44,044 nt of DNA, taken from positions 1 to 44,044 of the forward strand of contig CAMRDM010000005.1 in NCBI GenBank assembly GCA_947041225.1. The letters are read 5' to 3'. Shown in pieces: positions 1 through 8,834 of this stretch. This stretch comes from an uncultured Deferribacteraceae bacterium. GTDB lineage: Bacteria; Chrysiogenota; Deferribacteres; Deferribacterales; Mucispirillaceae. The notes beneath the pieces were generated by a model. That model ran no database searches. It was not told the DNA's origin and saw nothing but the letters and a program-made list of their open reading frames with translations. Every line of letters begins with the position of its first letter. Position 1 is the first letter of the stretch. A program made the translations under genes and the position numbers.

Positions 1-391
1 TTTTAAGTTAGATACCTTGAGCGTATCGATTTACAACAAGTATATCTAAGTTTCTTTACTATAGATATTTAACATATTCTTTTAATTATTGATATAAATA
101 TGTTTTATTGTATGCAAAACAGATCTAATAATATTGTGCGTTAAAAATATTATAAATCGTAGTATATAGAATTATCGTAATGATTATATATATAGCTTTA
201 TATATACAAGATAGATGATATCGAATTAAATTCATAAAAACTAGAAATAATATTATAAGTTGTGGTAAAGAGTAAGTTAAATAAAATATATTTAGATATA
301 TAAATATGATCTTATGACTGGTAATTTATATTATTTAAATGTATAATATTCAAAAGTATAGCAGTTTAGATAGTGATGTGGGGTATTTTAG
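1..391. other. AT-rich non-coding lead-in
   Basis: No coding region, RNA gene or clear repeat is supported here. The stretch is very AT-rich and has alternating TA runs near 185-207. A perfect -10-like TATAAT lies at 342-347, but no convincing -35 hexamer sits at the right distance, so I do not call a promoter. The next gene starts at 392 behind a G-rich ribosome site at about 379-383. Confidence 0.5.
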
Positions 392-1324
392 ATGAGTAGT
401 ATACATAGTATTTCAATATCTGCAAAAAAAGGTATGCGTAAGGCAAATGTTGAGAAAGCAAATTTTATAAATAATTTTGGAATAGAGAATGATGCACACG
501 GCAACTCATCTTGGCATCGTCAAATCTCTTTACTTGCTGTAGAGTCTATTAATAGTATGGTTGCAAAAGGTTTAGATGTTAAGTCTGGTGATTTTGCTGA
601 AAATGTAACAACGCAAAATATAGATCTTCTTTCCTTTCCGATAGGTACAAGATTGATAGTGAACGGTATTGATCTAACAATTTCACAGATAGGAAAAGTT
701 TGCCATAACAGATGTGCGATATATTATCAAGCAGGCGATTGTGTTATGCCTAAAGAGGGTATATTTGCAGTTGTCAACAGTGGTGGCGAGATGAAAGTTG
801 GTGATAATATCGAAGTTATCCCTAAGAAAGCTATATCGATAGGCATTATAACATTATCAGATAAAGGTTCTAAGGGTGAGCGTGTAGATGAAACTGGTCC
901 AGCACTTGTTAAATACTTAACTGAAAAATTAAATCCATCATTTGTTAGATTAGATATGATACCTGATGAGAAAGATAAGTTAGAAACATATTTAAAAGAT
1001 TATGCGGATACTCAGAATTTCGATATAATTATAACAGATGGATCGACTGGTGTTTCAACACGTGATATAGCACCTGATGTTACATTACCGTTACTAGATA
1101 GACGTCTTCCAGGTTTTGAAGAGGCGATGAGAATGGAGAGTTATAAGGTTACTAAGAGAGCATTAATATCAAGAGCTGTTGTTGGTATTCGAGGCAAGTC
1201 GCTTATAATAAATTTACCGGGTAGCGTTAAGGCTGCTGTTGAGAATTTATCATTTATCGTAGATGCGTTACAGCATACTATCGATAAGATTAACGATGAT
1301 CCGAGAGATTGTGGCACGATATAG
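392..1324 (+). CDS. MOSC domain - MogA/MoaB fusion, molybdenum cofactor protein
   Basis: A 310-aa two-domain protein. Residues 1-145 form a MOSC domain (sulfur-carrier fold of Moco sulfurases and YiiM-like proteins), with the cysteine cluster GKVCHNRC (C104, C108) and C117 in GDCVMP. Residues 148-310 form a MogA/MoaB molybdopterin adenylyltransferase domain. It has LSDKGS (155-160), the pterin-binding loop DGSTG (216-220), RD at 224-225, PGFEEAMR and LPGS (275-278). MogA adenylates molybdopterin before Mo insertion, and the MOSC half may handle sulfur or Moco transfer. The usual GGTG loop reads GSTG here. The stop codon directly abuts the holB ATG, so the gene probably heads that operon. The start is set by GGGG about 8 nt upstream. 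The domain calls are firm; the substrate of the MOSC half is not known. Confidence 0.9.
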   Translation: MSSIHSISISAKKGMRKANVEKANFINNFGIENDAHGNSSWHRQISLLAVESINSMVAKGLDVKSGDFAENVTTQNIDLLSFPIGTRLIVNGIDLTISQIGKVCHNRCAIYYQAGDCVMPKEGIFAVVNSGGEMKVGDNIEVIPKKAISIGIITLSDKGSKGERVDETGPALVKYLTEKLNPSFVRLDMIPDEKDKLETYLKDYADTQNFDIIITDGSTGVSTRDIAPDVTLPLLDRRLPGFEEAMRMESYKVTKRALISRAVVGIRGKSLIINLPGSVKAAVENLSFIVDALQHTIDKINDDPRDCGTI

Positions 1325-2215
1325 ATGAATTTTTACGGACATGATAAACAGATAGAATTATTTTTGCGTACGATACAATCTAATCGTTTACATCATGCGT
1401 ATATTTTTTCAGGACTTAAAGGGATAGGTAAAAGATATTTTGCGGTAAATATAGCTAAATATCTTTGTTGCGAAGAGAAGATATATTTCTCTAAATGTGT
1501 ATGTAGAAGTTGTAAAACGATAGATGATGGTATGCACCCTGATGTATATCAGTATAATAGAGAGAGTTTATTAGCTGATAATATCAGAGAGTTAATTCTA
1601 AATGTATCGATGACGGCATCAGTTGGAACATATAAAATAGTTATTATGGACGATGCAGATGTTCTATCGTCAACTAATCAAGTAGTTGCTGCGAACATAT
1701 TATTAAAAACGTTAGAAGAGCCAGCAGACTCTACAATATTTTTTCTAATAACAGATAGATACGATGAAATCTTAGCAACAATTAGATCAAGAGCTGTAAA
1801 TATTATGTTTAAACCTCTTGAGTCTCATGATGTTAAAGATGCTGTAAAGGTATTACGTCCAGATATATCATTTATTGATACAGCAGTATCGTTATCGTAC
1901 GGTTCGATCGGTAAAGCGTTAGATATTATAGATAGCAATATTATAAATGTTAATCAGTTACTGATGGATAAAGAATATATAAAGTTTATAGAGTACATTA
2001 GATCTGTTCCAGATACAAAAACGTTATTTATGGTTATATCCAATATATATTCTTATGTTCTAGTATTATATAAGGAAACAGGTTATTATGAACTATCTGA
2101 ATTAAGTAGTTATATGTTAGAAATTTTAAAAAGATTAAACTATAATGTAAACCTTGATTTAATTAAATCAGATTTGGCATCAAAAATAGTTGAGGTAATA
2201 AGTGAAAAAAATTGA
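1325..2215 (+). CDS. holB: DNA polymerase III delta' subunit
   Basis: A 296-aa clamp-loader AAA+ subunit, slightly shorter than the E. coli protein. Visible elements are the phosphate-loop-like GLKGIGKR (30-37), a zinc-module cysteine set (C49, C58, C60, C63) followed by the typical HPD (71-73), LLKTLEEP, and an IRSRA segment carrying the SRC-type arginine (R156). The cysteine spacing is x8, x1, x2 rather than the x8, x2, x2 of E. coli delta', a small deviation. With delta, tau/gamma and the clamp it loads the sliding clamp at the replication fork. Its ATG follows the previous stop without a gap, and its 3' end overlaps ricT by 14 nt, so translation is probably coupled. Confidence 0.92.
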   Translation: MNFYGHDKQIELFLRTIQSNRLHHAYIFSGLKGIGKRYFAVNIAKYLCCEEKIYFSKCVCRSCKTIDDGMHPDVYQYNRESLLADNIRELILNVSMTASVGTYKIVIMDDADVLSSTNQVVAANILLKTLEEPADSTIFFLITDRYDEILATIRSRAVNIMFKPLESHDVKDAVKVLRPDISFIDTAVSLSYGSIGKALDIIDSNIINVNQLLMDKEYIKFIEYIRSVPDTKTLFMVISNIYSYVLVLYKETGYYELSELSSYMLEILKRLNYNVNLDLIKSDLASKIVEVISEKN

Positions 2216-2921
2216 AGCAGTAGGAGTTAAGTTTAGGGACGCAGGCAAAGTCTACGACTATCTACCCGCAAATATAGATTGTGTGATAAATGAGAAAGTG
2301 GTTATAGAGTCTGATAAAGGCGAAGATATGGGAATTATTATGGTTCTCAAGCGTGAGATTGAAGTTGAGGATAATCAAGAAATGAAATCTCTTATCCGTA
2401 AAGCAACAGCTGAAGATATAGAGAAAAATGAGAACAATAAAAAAGATGTTCCTAAAGCGTTCAGCGAGTGTAGAAAGCTACTTAAAGAAGCTAAGCTTGA
2501 TATGAAATTGGTAGCATGTGAGTACTCACTTGATAGATCAAAATTGACATACTTTTTTACAGCAGAGGGTCGGGTTGATTTTAGACAGTTAGTTAAAGAT
2601 CTAGCAAGAGTATTTAAAACACGTATCGAGATGAGACAGATTGGTGTTAGAGATGCTACAAAAATGTTAGGTGGGTTTGGATTGTGCGGAAGAGAGTTTT
2701 GTTGTGCATCGTTCTTACATAAGTTCGATAATATATCAATTAAAATGGCGAAGAAACAAAATCTAATATTAAATCCAATTAAAATATCTGGTGTATGTGG
2801 AAGACTTATGTGTTGTCTTGTTTTTGAAAAAGATGGATATAATGCAGAACATTTATATATCGATAAAGATAAAGTATCAGAAGAAATTATTGATGAGTAT
2901 GTAATAATTGATAAAGATTAA
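2202..2921 (+). CDS. ricT: PSP1-domain protein, RicT/YaaT family
   Basis: A 239-aa PSP1-domain protein. In Bacillus, RicT works with RicA and RicF in a complex carrying iron-sulfur clusters that affects RNase Y-dependent mRNA processing and phosphorelay. The family signature is clear: RIEMRQIGVRD at 141-151, then cysteines C162, C167, C168, C199, C204 and C205 in the CGREFCC and CGRLMCC motifs. It starts with GTG at 2202, inside the end of holB, with GAGG at 2192-2195 as ribosome site. The holB-ricT-metG-tatD order is common in bacteria. RicA and RicF partners are not visible here, so the role in this organism is inferred only from the family. Confidence 0.9.
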   Translation: MKKIEAVGVKFRDAGKVYDYLPANIDCVINEKVVIESDKGEDMGIIMVLKREIEVEDNQEMKSLIRKATAEDIEKNENNKKDVPKAFSECRKLLKEAKLDMKLVACEYSLDRSKLTYFFTAEGRVDFRQLVKDLARVFKTRIEMRQIGVRDATKMLGGFGLCGREFCCASFLHKFDNISIKMAKKQNLILNPIKISGVCGRLMCCLVFEKDGYNAEHLYIDKDKVSEEIIDEYVIIDKD

Positions 2922-2941
2922 TTTTAAGGATAATAGAAATA

Positions 2942-4873
2942 ATGTCTAAAGATAGTAAAACGTTTTATGTATCAACCCCTATATATTTTGTTAATGATAA
3001 ACCTCATATCGGTCATGCTTATACAACTGTTGCAGCTGATGTTATATCTAGGTACAAATCTCTGTTAGGTTACGAAAAGTTCTTTCTAACTGGAACAGAT
3101 GAGCATGGACAAAAAATTGAAGAGTCTGCTAAAGAGCAAAATATCTCTCCAAAAGATTTAGCAGATAAAAATATGCAAAATTTTAAAGAGTTGTGGAGCA
3201 ATCTAAATATAGGTAACGATGTATTCATAAGAACTACAGATGCGTACCATAAAGAGGCTGTACTTAAATTATATAACATTATGAAAGATAAAGGTGATGT
3301 GTATCTAGGAGAGTATTCTGGAGCATATTGCACACCTTGTGAAAGTTATTGGACAGAGACTCAATTAATAGATGAGAATATATGTCCTGATTGTGGTAGA
3401 GTTACAAAAGAGTTAAAAGAGGCTTCATACTTCTTTAAACTCTCTAAATATCAAGATAAAATTTTAGAACATATAAAAGCAAACCCTGATTTCATTAAAC
3501 CTGAATCAAGAAAAAATGAGATTATTTCATTTGTATCTGAAGGGCTTAGAGATCTATCAATAAGTAGAGTTAATTTCAGTTGGGGTATTAAGGTTGATGA
3601 AGATAGCGATCATGTTATCTATGTATGGATAGATGCGTTGACGAACTATTTATCAGCTCTAGGCTACTTTGATAAAGATAGTGATAAGAAAAAGTTTTGG
3701 CCTATTGATTACCATGTAGTGGGGAAAGATATAATTCGCTTCCATGCTGTATACTGGCCTGCTATGTTAATGAGTGCTGGAATTGAACTTCCTAAATCTA
3801 TTTTTGCTCACGGCTGGTGGACTGTTGATGGAAAGAAAATGAGTAAATCGATGGGTAACGCTATCGATCCAAATTTTATCATTACAAAATTTTCAGCTGA
3901 CGCTTTTAGATATTTTTTAATGAGAGAAGTACCGTTCGGATTAGATGGTGATTTCTCATATAAATCGCTTATTCATAGAATAAATACAGATCTTGCAAAC
4001 GATCTAGGAAATTTAGTTTCAAGAACGTTAGGGTTGTTAGATAAATATTTTGATAGAGTTATCCCAGAGTATAATACACCGTCAAAAGAAGATGATGAGT
4101 TATATGAATATATAGTAAGCAGTATTGATACGATAGATAAACGATTAAATAATTTAGCTTTTAATAAAGCGTTGATGAGTGTATGGGAAATCATATCATC
4201 ATTAAATAAATATATTGATGCTATGAAACCGTGGAATTTAGCTAAAGATGAAAGTACTCACGATAGATTAGGATCTATACTATATCTGATCCTTGATACG
4301 ATTAGATTGTTATCATATTTTATCTATCCGTTTATGCCAGACTCATCTGTTAAGATTTATAAAGCAGTAACAGGTGATGATACGCTTGAAAGTGTTACAT
4401 CGGTTGATGATCTAAAGAGAGTTAAAATATTGAAATCAGGTGTGAAACTTGATGAAGTAAAACAGATCTTTCCAAGAATAGATGAAGTAGAGATGTTAAA
4501 AGAAGTTACTCCAAAAATAGATAAAGAGATAAAGAAAGATGTTATCGAAAAGATAAATTTCGGTGATTTTGAAAAAGTAGAGATTAAAGCAGGTAAAATT
4601 TTAGGTGCAGAGAGAGTTCCTAAATCTGATAAACTTTTAAAAATGTCTGTTGATTGTGGTGATGAACCGAGAATTATAGTATCAGGTATAGGCAAAACAT
4701 TTGAACCTACAGACCTAGTTGGTAAAACGGTTGCAGTGATTACTAATTTATTGCCAGCTAAGTTAATGGGTGTTGAATCTAACGGTATGATTTTAGCTGC
4801 AACAGCAGATGATGGTAAACATCAATTATTAGAGTTACCAGAGTCTATTAAGGCAGGTACGAAGATAAAGTAA
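2942..4873 (+). CDS. metG: Methionyl-tRNA synthetase with C-terminal tRNA-binding domain
   Basis: A 643-aa class I aminoacyl-tRNA synthetase that charges tRNA-Met in the cytoplasm. It has HIGH at 22-25 and KMSKS at 299-303. A single zinc knuckle is formed by C130, C133, C148 and C151 (CxxC...CxxC). The anticodon-binding helical domain follows, and a C-terminal EMAP-II-like tRNA-binding domain (about 535-643) contains VEIKAGKIL and SNGMILAA. Length and domain order match full-size dimeric MetG. It starts 20 nt after ricT behind AAGGA, and its TAA overlaps the tatD ATG by one base (TAATG), which implies coupled translation. Confidence 0.96.
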   Translation: MSKDSKTFYVSTPIYFVNDKPHIGHAYTTVAADVISRYKSLLGYEKFFLTGTDEHGQKIEESAKEQNISPKDLADKNMQNFKELWSNLNIGNDVFIRTTDAYHKEAVLKLYNIMKDKGDVYLGEYSGAYCTPCESYWTETQLIDENICPDCGRVTKELKEASYFFKLSKYQDKILEHIKANPDFIKPESRKNEIISFVSEGLRDLSISRVNFSWGIKVDEDSDHVIYVWIDALTNYLSALGYFDKDSDKKKFWPIDYHVVGKDIIRFHAVYWPAMLMSAGIELPKSIFAHGWWTVDGKKMSKSMGNAIDPNFIITKFSADAFRYFLMREVPFGLDGDFSYKSLIHRINTDLANDLGNLVSRTLGLLDKYFDRVIPEYNTPSKEDDELYEYIVSSIDTIDKRLNNLAFNKALMSVWEIISSLNKYIDAMKPWNLAKDESTHDRLGSILYLILDTIRLLSYFIYPFMPDSSVKIYKAVTGDDTLESVTSVDDLKRVKILKSGVKLDEVKQIFPRIDEVEMLKEVTPKIDKEIKKDVIEKINFGDFEKVEIKAGKILGAERVPKSDKLLKMSVDCGDEPRIIVSGIGKTFEPTDLVGKTVAVITNLLPAKLMGVESNGMILAATADDGKHQLLELPESIKAGTKIK

Positions 4874-5655
4874 TGAGCGATATATTTTTAACAGATTCAC
4901 ATTGTCATCTCAACTATATTCCTATTGATGAAGTTGATGATACAATTAAGCGAGCTGAAGAGAACGGCGTAAAACGTATGATTACAATCGGCACAGATTA
5001 TGGTAAAAGTGTTGAAGCTGTAAACATTGCAAATAAGTACAGTAATATATATGCAACGGTTGGTGTTCATCCGTCAGATGCAGATGGCTATAAATCAACT
5101 ATGTATGATGATTTTGTTAAACTTGCATCAAACGAGAAAGTTGTAGCTATAGGTGAGATCGGACTTGATTTTTTTAGAGATCACTCTCCGAGGGAAGTTC
5201 AAGAGAAAGTATTTGTGGAGTTTTTAAATATCTCTATCGATCTATCGAAACCGATCGTTATTCATAATAGAGACTCATCAGATAGAATGGTAGATATATT
5301 ATCATCAGAGCTTGCAGTAAAAAATAATGGTGGAATTATTCATTGTTATAACGGTGATAAAAAAGTTTTAGATTGGGCTGTTAGTAACGGATTTCATATA
5401 TCTCTTGCAGGCAATGTAACTTATAAAAATGCAGGAGAGATAAGAGATATGGTTAAACATATCCCACTTGACAAAATATTAATAGAGACAGATTCACCAT
5501 ATTTAACTCCATCTGCTATGCGTGGAAAAGTTAAAAATAATGAACCAGCATTTGTTAAATATACATTTAGCTTTATAGCAGATCTCTTAAAGATATCTGA
5601 AAACGAATTAGCTGAGATATTAGAGAAAAATATCAAATCAGTTTTTAATATTTAA
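4873..5655 (+). CDS. tatD: TatD-family metal-dependent deoxyribonuclease
   Basis: A 260-aa TIM-barrel amidohydrolase-like nuclease. Metal ligands expected for the family are all visible: H10 and H12 in DSHCHL, E95 in GEIGLDF, H131 in VIHNRD, H157 in IIHCYN and D207 in ETDSPYL. TatD proteins are 3'-5' exonucleases acting on DNA, with roles suggested in repair and DNA turnover. It is the last member of the holB-ricT-metG-tatD run and overlaps metG by one nucleotide. The exact physiological substrate cannot be read from sequence. Confidence 0.93.
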   Translation: MSDIFLTDSHCHLNYIPIDEVDDTIKRAEENGVKRMITIGTDYGKSVEAVNIANKYSNIYATVGVHPSDADGYKSTMYDDFVKLASNEKVVAIGEIGLDFFRDHSPREVQEKVFVEFLNISIDLSKPIVIHNRDSSDRMVDILSSELAVKNNGGIIHCYNGDKKVLDWAVSNGFHISLAGNVTYKNAGEIRDMVKHIPLDKILIETDSPYLTPSAMRGKVKNNEPAFVKYTFSFIADLLKISENELAEILEKNIKSVFNI

Positions 5656-5675
5656 TTAGAGTATGTGTTAAGTTT

Positions 5676-6041
5676 ATGAAAAAAAATATTTTAGCGTTAG
5701 GCATTGAAACAAGTTTTGTAGAGCGATTGAATAAAATTTATACAGGACTTGGTATAACAATTATCGATTCAAAAAGCAGTGAGAAAATATTATCACTTAT
5801 TTATGGTTATGATTTTAATCTTCTAATTGTAGATGATTCATTGTATAAATCTTTATATGATTTAGATTTAGAGTTAAATGTTAATCTTCTGAAATTTCCA
5901 GTTATTGTTTTAGCTGAAGAGTTAACAGCTGATAAAATATTTATATCCAATGAGTTAGGGGTGTATGATATTCTTGATATTAATACAGATATGAAAGATA
6001 TTTTGCTAACAATAGATAAAGCACTTAATTTTTATAATTAA
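5676..6041 (+). CDS. Degenerate receiver-like (pseudo-REC) protein
   Basis: A 121-aa single-domain protein whose strand/helix pattern resembles a response-regulator receiver. It has NILALG (strand 1), FNLLIVDDS (strand 3 with the acceptor-position aspartates), FPVIVLAEE (strand 4) and GVYDILDIN (strand 5). Key residues are missing: strand 1 lacks the acidic pair, the Thr/Ser after strand 4 is Ala, and the conserved Lys after strand 5 is absent. It therefore probably does not use canonical phosphorylation and may be a protein-interaction module. It lies 20 nt after tatD and 18 nt before the universal stress gene, so co-transcription is likely. No gene name can be given. Confidence 0.7.
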   Translation: MKKNILALGIETSFVERLNKIYTGLGITIIDSKSSEKILSLIYGYDFNLLIVDDSLYKSLYDLDLELNVNLLKFPVIVLAEELTADKIFISNELGVYDILDINTDMKDILLTIDKALNFYN

Positions 6042-6059
6042 GTTATGAGGACGTGAATT

Positions 6060-6527
6060 ATGAAATATGTTAAAAAGATTTTATTTCCGACAGATTTTTC
6101 TGAGGCATCGCATTACGCTTTATCGTATGCCATTGAGATGCAGAAGATATTAAAGGCAGAGTTAGAGATAGTACATGTTCTATTTGATGAGTCAAATATT
6201 ATTTCATTCTATCTTCCACAGATGATGATGACAAACATCTCAAAAGAGTTTGAAGAGGGTGCACTTAAACAGTTTGAGGATTTTACGTTGAATATGCCTA
6301 TTTTAAAGGATGTTAAATATAGTAAGAAATTGTTAAAAGGCACACCGTACATTGAGATAAGTAAAGAGGCGGAGCAAGGCAATTTTGATCTTATAATTAT
6401 CGGTACTCATGGCAGAACAGGGTTAGGACATGTATTATTTGGTTCAACAGCTGAAAAAGTGGTTAGAACGGCTCCTTGTCCAGTGTTAACTGTTAGACCT
6501 AAGGGGAAGTCGGTAGATCTCGCATAA
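6060..6527 (+). CDS. Universal stress protein, UspA family
   Basis: A 155-aa cytoplasmic Usp domain of typical size. The N-terminal strand ends in FPTDFSEAS. The C-terminal ATP-binding signature GTHGR (115-119) ... GS (128-129) is intact, with the closing strand CPVLTVRP, so this belongs to the nucleotide-binding Usp class. Usp proteins help survival under stress and growth arrest by poorly defined means. The start is supported by GAGGA about 10 nt upstream. The gene ends the first plus-strand cluster, and a candidate terminator follows at 6537-6592. Confidence 0.93.
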   Translation: MKYVKKILFPTDFSEASHYALSYAIEMQKILKAELEIVHVLFDESNIISFYLPQMMMTNISKEFEEGALKQFEDFTLNMPILKDVKYSKKLLKGTPYIEISKEAEQGNFDLIIIGTHGRTGLGHVLFGSTAEKVVRTAPCPVLTVRPKGKSVDLA

Positions 6528-6962
6528 TGCAGTAGCGAGGGGATTAGATGGGTATTCGTTGCTATACATAACGTTGTCCTGCCTCTATTTTTCCAGTTAT
6601 ATGTGTAATTAGTAGAAAGTAATATGTAACAGCTTGATTTCATATTGATTATTGAGTGTCCATCAATCAATTAGAAAAGTAGTATGGGTAAGTATATGCT
6701 AGGTATATAGAGTATAGATATATTATTATATTTATACTTTTTTATATAGTTTATGAGATACGATAAATATTGAGTTTTAGAATTTTAGATATGTCTATGT
6801 TTTTAATGATAGGTTAATATATCTTTACAAGTGAAATATATGTTTTATATTAGATGTTAATTTTTTAAAGTGTTACTATATTTTAATACGCTAAAATATT
6901 TATAATATTATTTGAAAATTTCATATTAAATAGAAACTTAATATAGTTAAAATAGTTTGTAC
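6528..6962. other. 435-bp convergent intergenic region
   Basis: Lies between convergent genes. The first 70 bases are clearly less AT-rich than the rest and can fold (see terminator entry). The remainder, 6600-6962, is a low-complexity AT stretch without an open frame of useful length. An imperfect inverted repeat with ATTGAT/ATCAAT arms lies near 6640-6670. I see no gene here. Confidence 0.5.
6537..6592 (+). terminator. Candidate terminator after the usp gene
   Basis: GAGG at 6537-6540 can pair with CCTC at 6582-6585. An inner CGTT/AACG helix (6557-6560 with 6570-6573) sits inside, and TATTTTT (6586-6592) follows immediately. This is a long branched hairpin plus a U-tract rather than a compact terminator, so the call is moderate. 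It is a local island of higher GC just past the usp stop. Confidence 0.4.
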
Positions 6963-7832
6963 TTATTTATTTTTCTCAAGCACAGCACTGAATTCAAATG
7001 TATTAAAGATAGGGATAGTTAATTCTTTTAATTCTAAATTAATAAATCCGAGCTTATGAAGTGTATCTATATTATCTTTAAAAGATCGTGGAGTAAATAT
7101 CCATGCGTGAACGTCAATGTATTTTTCAGAATTAAGATACTCATCAATAATTTCATTCAGTCTCTCACTTCGATTATAAATTACTGGTTTTTTACCATGA
7201 ATACCGAAAAAATGTTTAATTAGTTTAGGTTTTGCCTGTATCATTTTATGTTCAATTATATTTTTCAATGAATGTTTTACAACTTTATTTATATGAGCGT
7301 CAATGATTTCAGAAACAGATGAAGTATTAATAAAATAATCATATCCCAATCTTTTATCAGGCACAATAGCTATAAACTTTCCACCATTAACTAATAGATT
7401 TTCAACTATTTTTAAATGTTTAATAAGATCAGGGTGATGCTCAATATTGTGTGATGAGATTATATAATCAAACTTTTCATCAACGATAGTAAGATCACCT
7501 ACTGGAGAGATAAAATCAATTTTACTTGGTATTTTTTCAGTTGATGCTCCCCATTCTACTGCTCTTGTATGTAGTTGCTCAACATTCAAAACATCAAAAT
7601 ATTTAATATCATAGTCACCATTATTTTCTATAAGTGGACAGAAGAAAGGACCTATTTCTAATACTTTAGAACCTTTAGGGATAGATGCAATCATATCCTT
7701 TCTTGTTTTACACTTCAATCCTTTCAAGCCTTCTTTATCTAAGAACAGGTAGGATATAGGTTTAAATAGGTATTCTTTTCTGTCTAAAAGATATTGTGGC
7801 AATATTTTTTTAATAATTTTTTTTAATTTCAT
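6963..7832 (-). CDS. SAM-dependent methyltransferase, paralogue A
   Basis: A 289-aa class I methyltransferase. The SAM-binding motif I is VLEIGPF (57-63), and the post-motif segment has FDYIISSHNIEHH (121-133) and GGKFIAIVPD (150-159), as in methyltransferases of glycan clusters. Start choice: AGGA at 7839-7842 abuts the ATG at 7838 but is six bases from the ATG at 7832, so 7832 is preferred. It is the downstream half of a tandem pair with the gene at 7857-8735. The two match almost throughout but differ at residues about 197-228, which may set substrate. No terminator is evident after the stop. The target molecule is unknown; envelope or flagellar glycan is one guess. Confidence 0.85.
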   Translation of the reverse strand: MKLKKIIKKILPQYLLDRKEYLFKPISYLFLDKEGLKGLKCKTRKDMIASIPKGSKVLEIGPFFCPLIENNGDYDIKYFDVLNVEQLHTRAVEWGASTEKIPSKIDFISPVGDLTIVDEKFDYIISSHNIEHHPDLIKHLKIVENLLVNGGKFIAIVPDKRLGYDYFINTSSVSEIIDAHINKVVKHSLKNIIEHKMIQAKPKLIKHFFGIHGKKPVIYNRSERLNEIIDEYLNSEKYIDVHAWIFTPRSFKDNIDTLHKLGFINLELKELTIPIFNTFEFSAVLEKNK

Positions 7833-7856
7833 TTTCATTCCTGTTTAGTAAAAATA

Positions 7857-8735
7857 TTATTTATTTTCTGTTTTCTCAAGTACAGCACCGAATTCAAATG
7901 TCCTTTTGTAGATAGGCATAGTTAACACTTTTAACTCTAAATTAATATATCCGAGTTTATGAAGTGTATCTATATTATCTTTAAAAGATCGTGGTGTAAA
8001 TGTCCAAGCATGTACGTCGATATATTTTTCAGAATTAAGATACTCATCTATAACATTATCTAACTTATCTTTAAGATCAGCAAGCTTAGGCTGTACGCCA
8101 TGTTTGCCAGCATAATGGTGAGTTAACCCATTATGTGCATGTAATAATTTATGCTCAATTATATTTTTCAATGAATGTTTTGTTACTTTATTGATATGAG
8201 CATCGATAATATCTGTAATTGACGAAGAGATAAAAAAATGATCATATGTAAATCTCCTATCAGGCACAATAGCTATAAATTTTCCACCATCGACTAATAG
8301 ATTTTCAACTATTTTTAAATGTTTAATAAGATCTGGATGGTGTTCAATATTATGAGATGAAATCACATAATCAAACTTTTCATCGATAATTGTAAGATCC
8401 CCAGTTGGTGAAACAAAATCAATTTTGCTTGGTATTTTTTCAGTTGATGCTCCCCATTCTACTGCTCTAACATGTAGTTGTTCAGTATCAAGAACATCGA
8501 AGTATTTAATATCATATCCTGTATGTTTTTCTATTAGTGGACAGTAAAATGGACCTATTTCTAATACTTTAGAACCTTTAGGGATCAGTGCAATCATATC
8601 TTCTCTTGTCTTGCTTCTTAATCCTTTCAAACCTTCATTATCTACAAATAGATGAGATGTCAACTTATATAAAAGATCTTCTTTGTCCTTGATATATTTA
8701 GGTTTTATTTTTCTAATTATTGTATTTAAACTCAT
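7857..8735 (-). CDS. SAM-dependent methyltransferase, paralogue B
   Basis: A 292-aa paralogue of the neighbouring methyltransferase, sharing long identical runs such as VLEIGPF, AVEWGASTEKIPSKIDF and HPDLIKHLKIVENLL. As in the sister gene, AGGA directly precedes one ATG (8741) and lies six bases from a second (8735), so the second is taken. The identical start context shows that the duplication included the ribosome site. It starts about 100 nt after the rseP stop and is probably served by operon read-through or a weak local promoter I could not define. The substrate is unknown, and no glycosyltransferase lies directly beside it. Confidence 0.85.
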   Translation of the reverse strand: MSLNTIIRKIKPKYIKDKEDLLYKLTSHLFVDNEGLKGLRSKTREDMIALIPKGSKVLEIGPFYCPLIEKHTGYDIKYFDVLDTEQLHVRAVEWGASTEKIPSKIDFVSPTGDLTIIDEKFDYVISSHNIEHHPDLIKHLKIVENLLVDGGKFIAIVPDRRFTYDHFFISSSITDIIDAHINKVTKHSLKNIIEHKLLHAHNGLTHHYAGKHGVQPKLADLKDKLDNVIDEYLNSEKYIDVHAWTFTPRSFKDNIDTLHKLGYINLELKVLTMPIYKRTFEFGAVLEKTENK

Positions 8736-8834
8736 TTCCATTCCTGTTTAGTAATATTTTATTTTTTTAAAGTACAATATGATGATTATTTTTTATAATT
8801 TATCAATCACTCTCTTACGTACAGTTAATACATC

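Noticed and set aside
6407..6670. Minus-strand open frame overlapping the usp 3' end
   Set aside because: No recognisable domain, mostly antisense to usp, with no supporting promoter or ribosome site.
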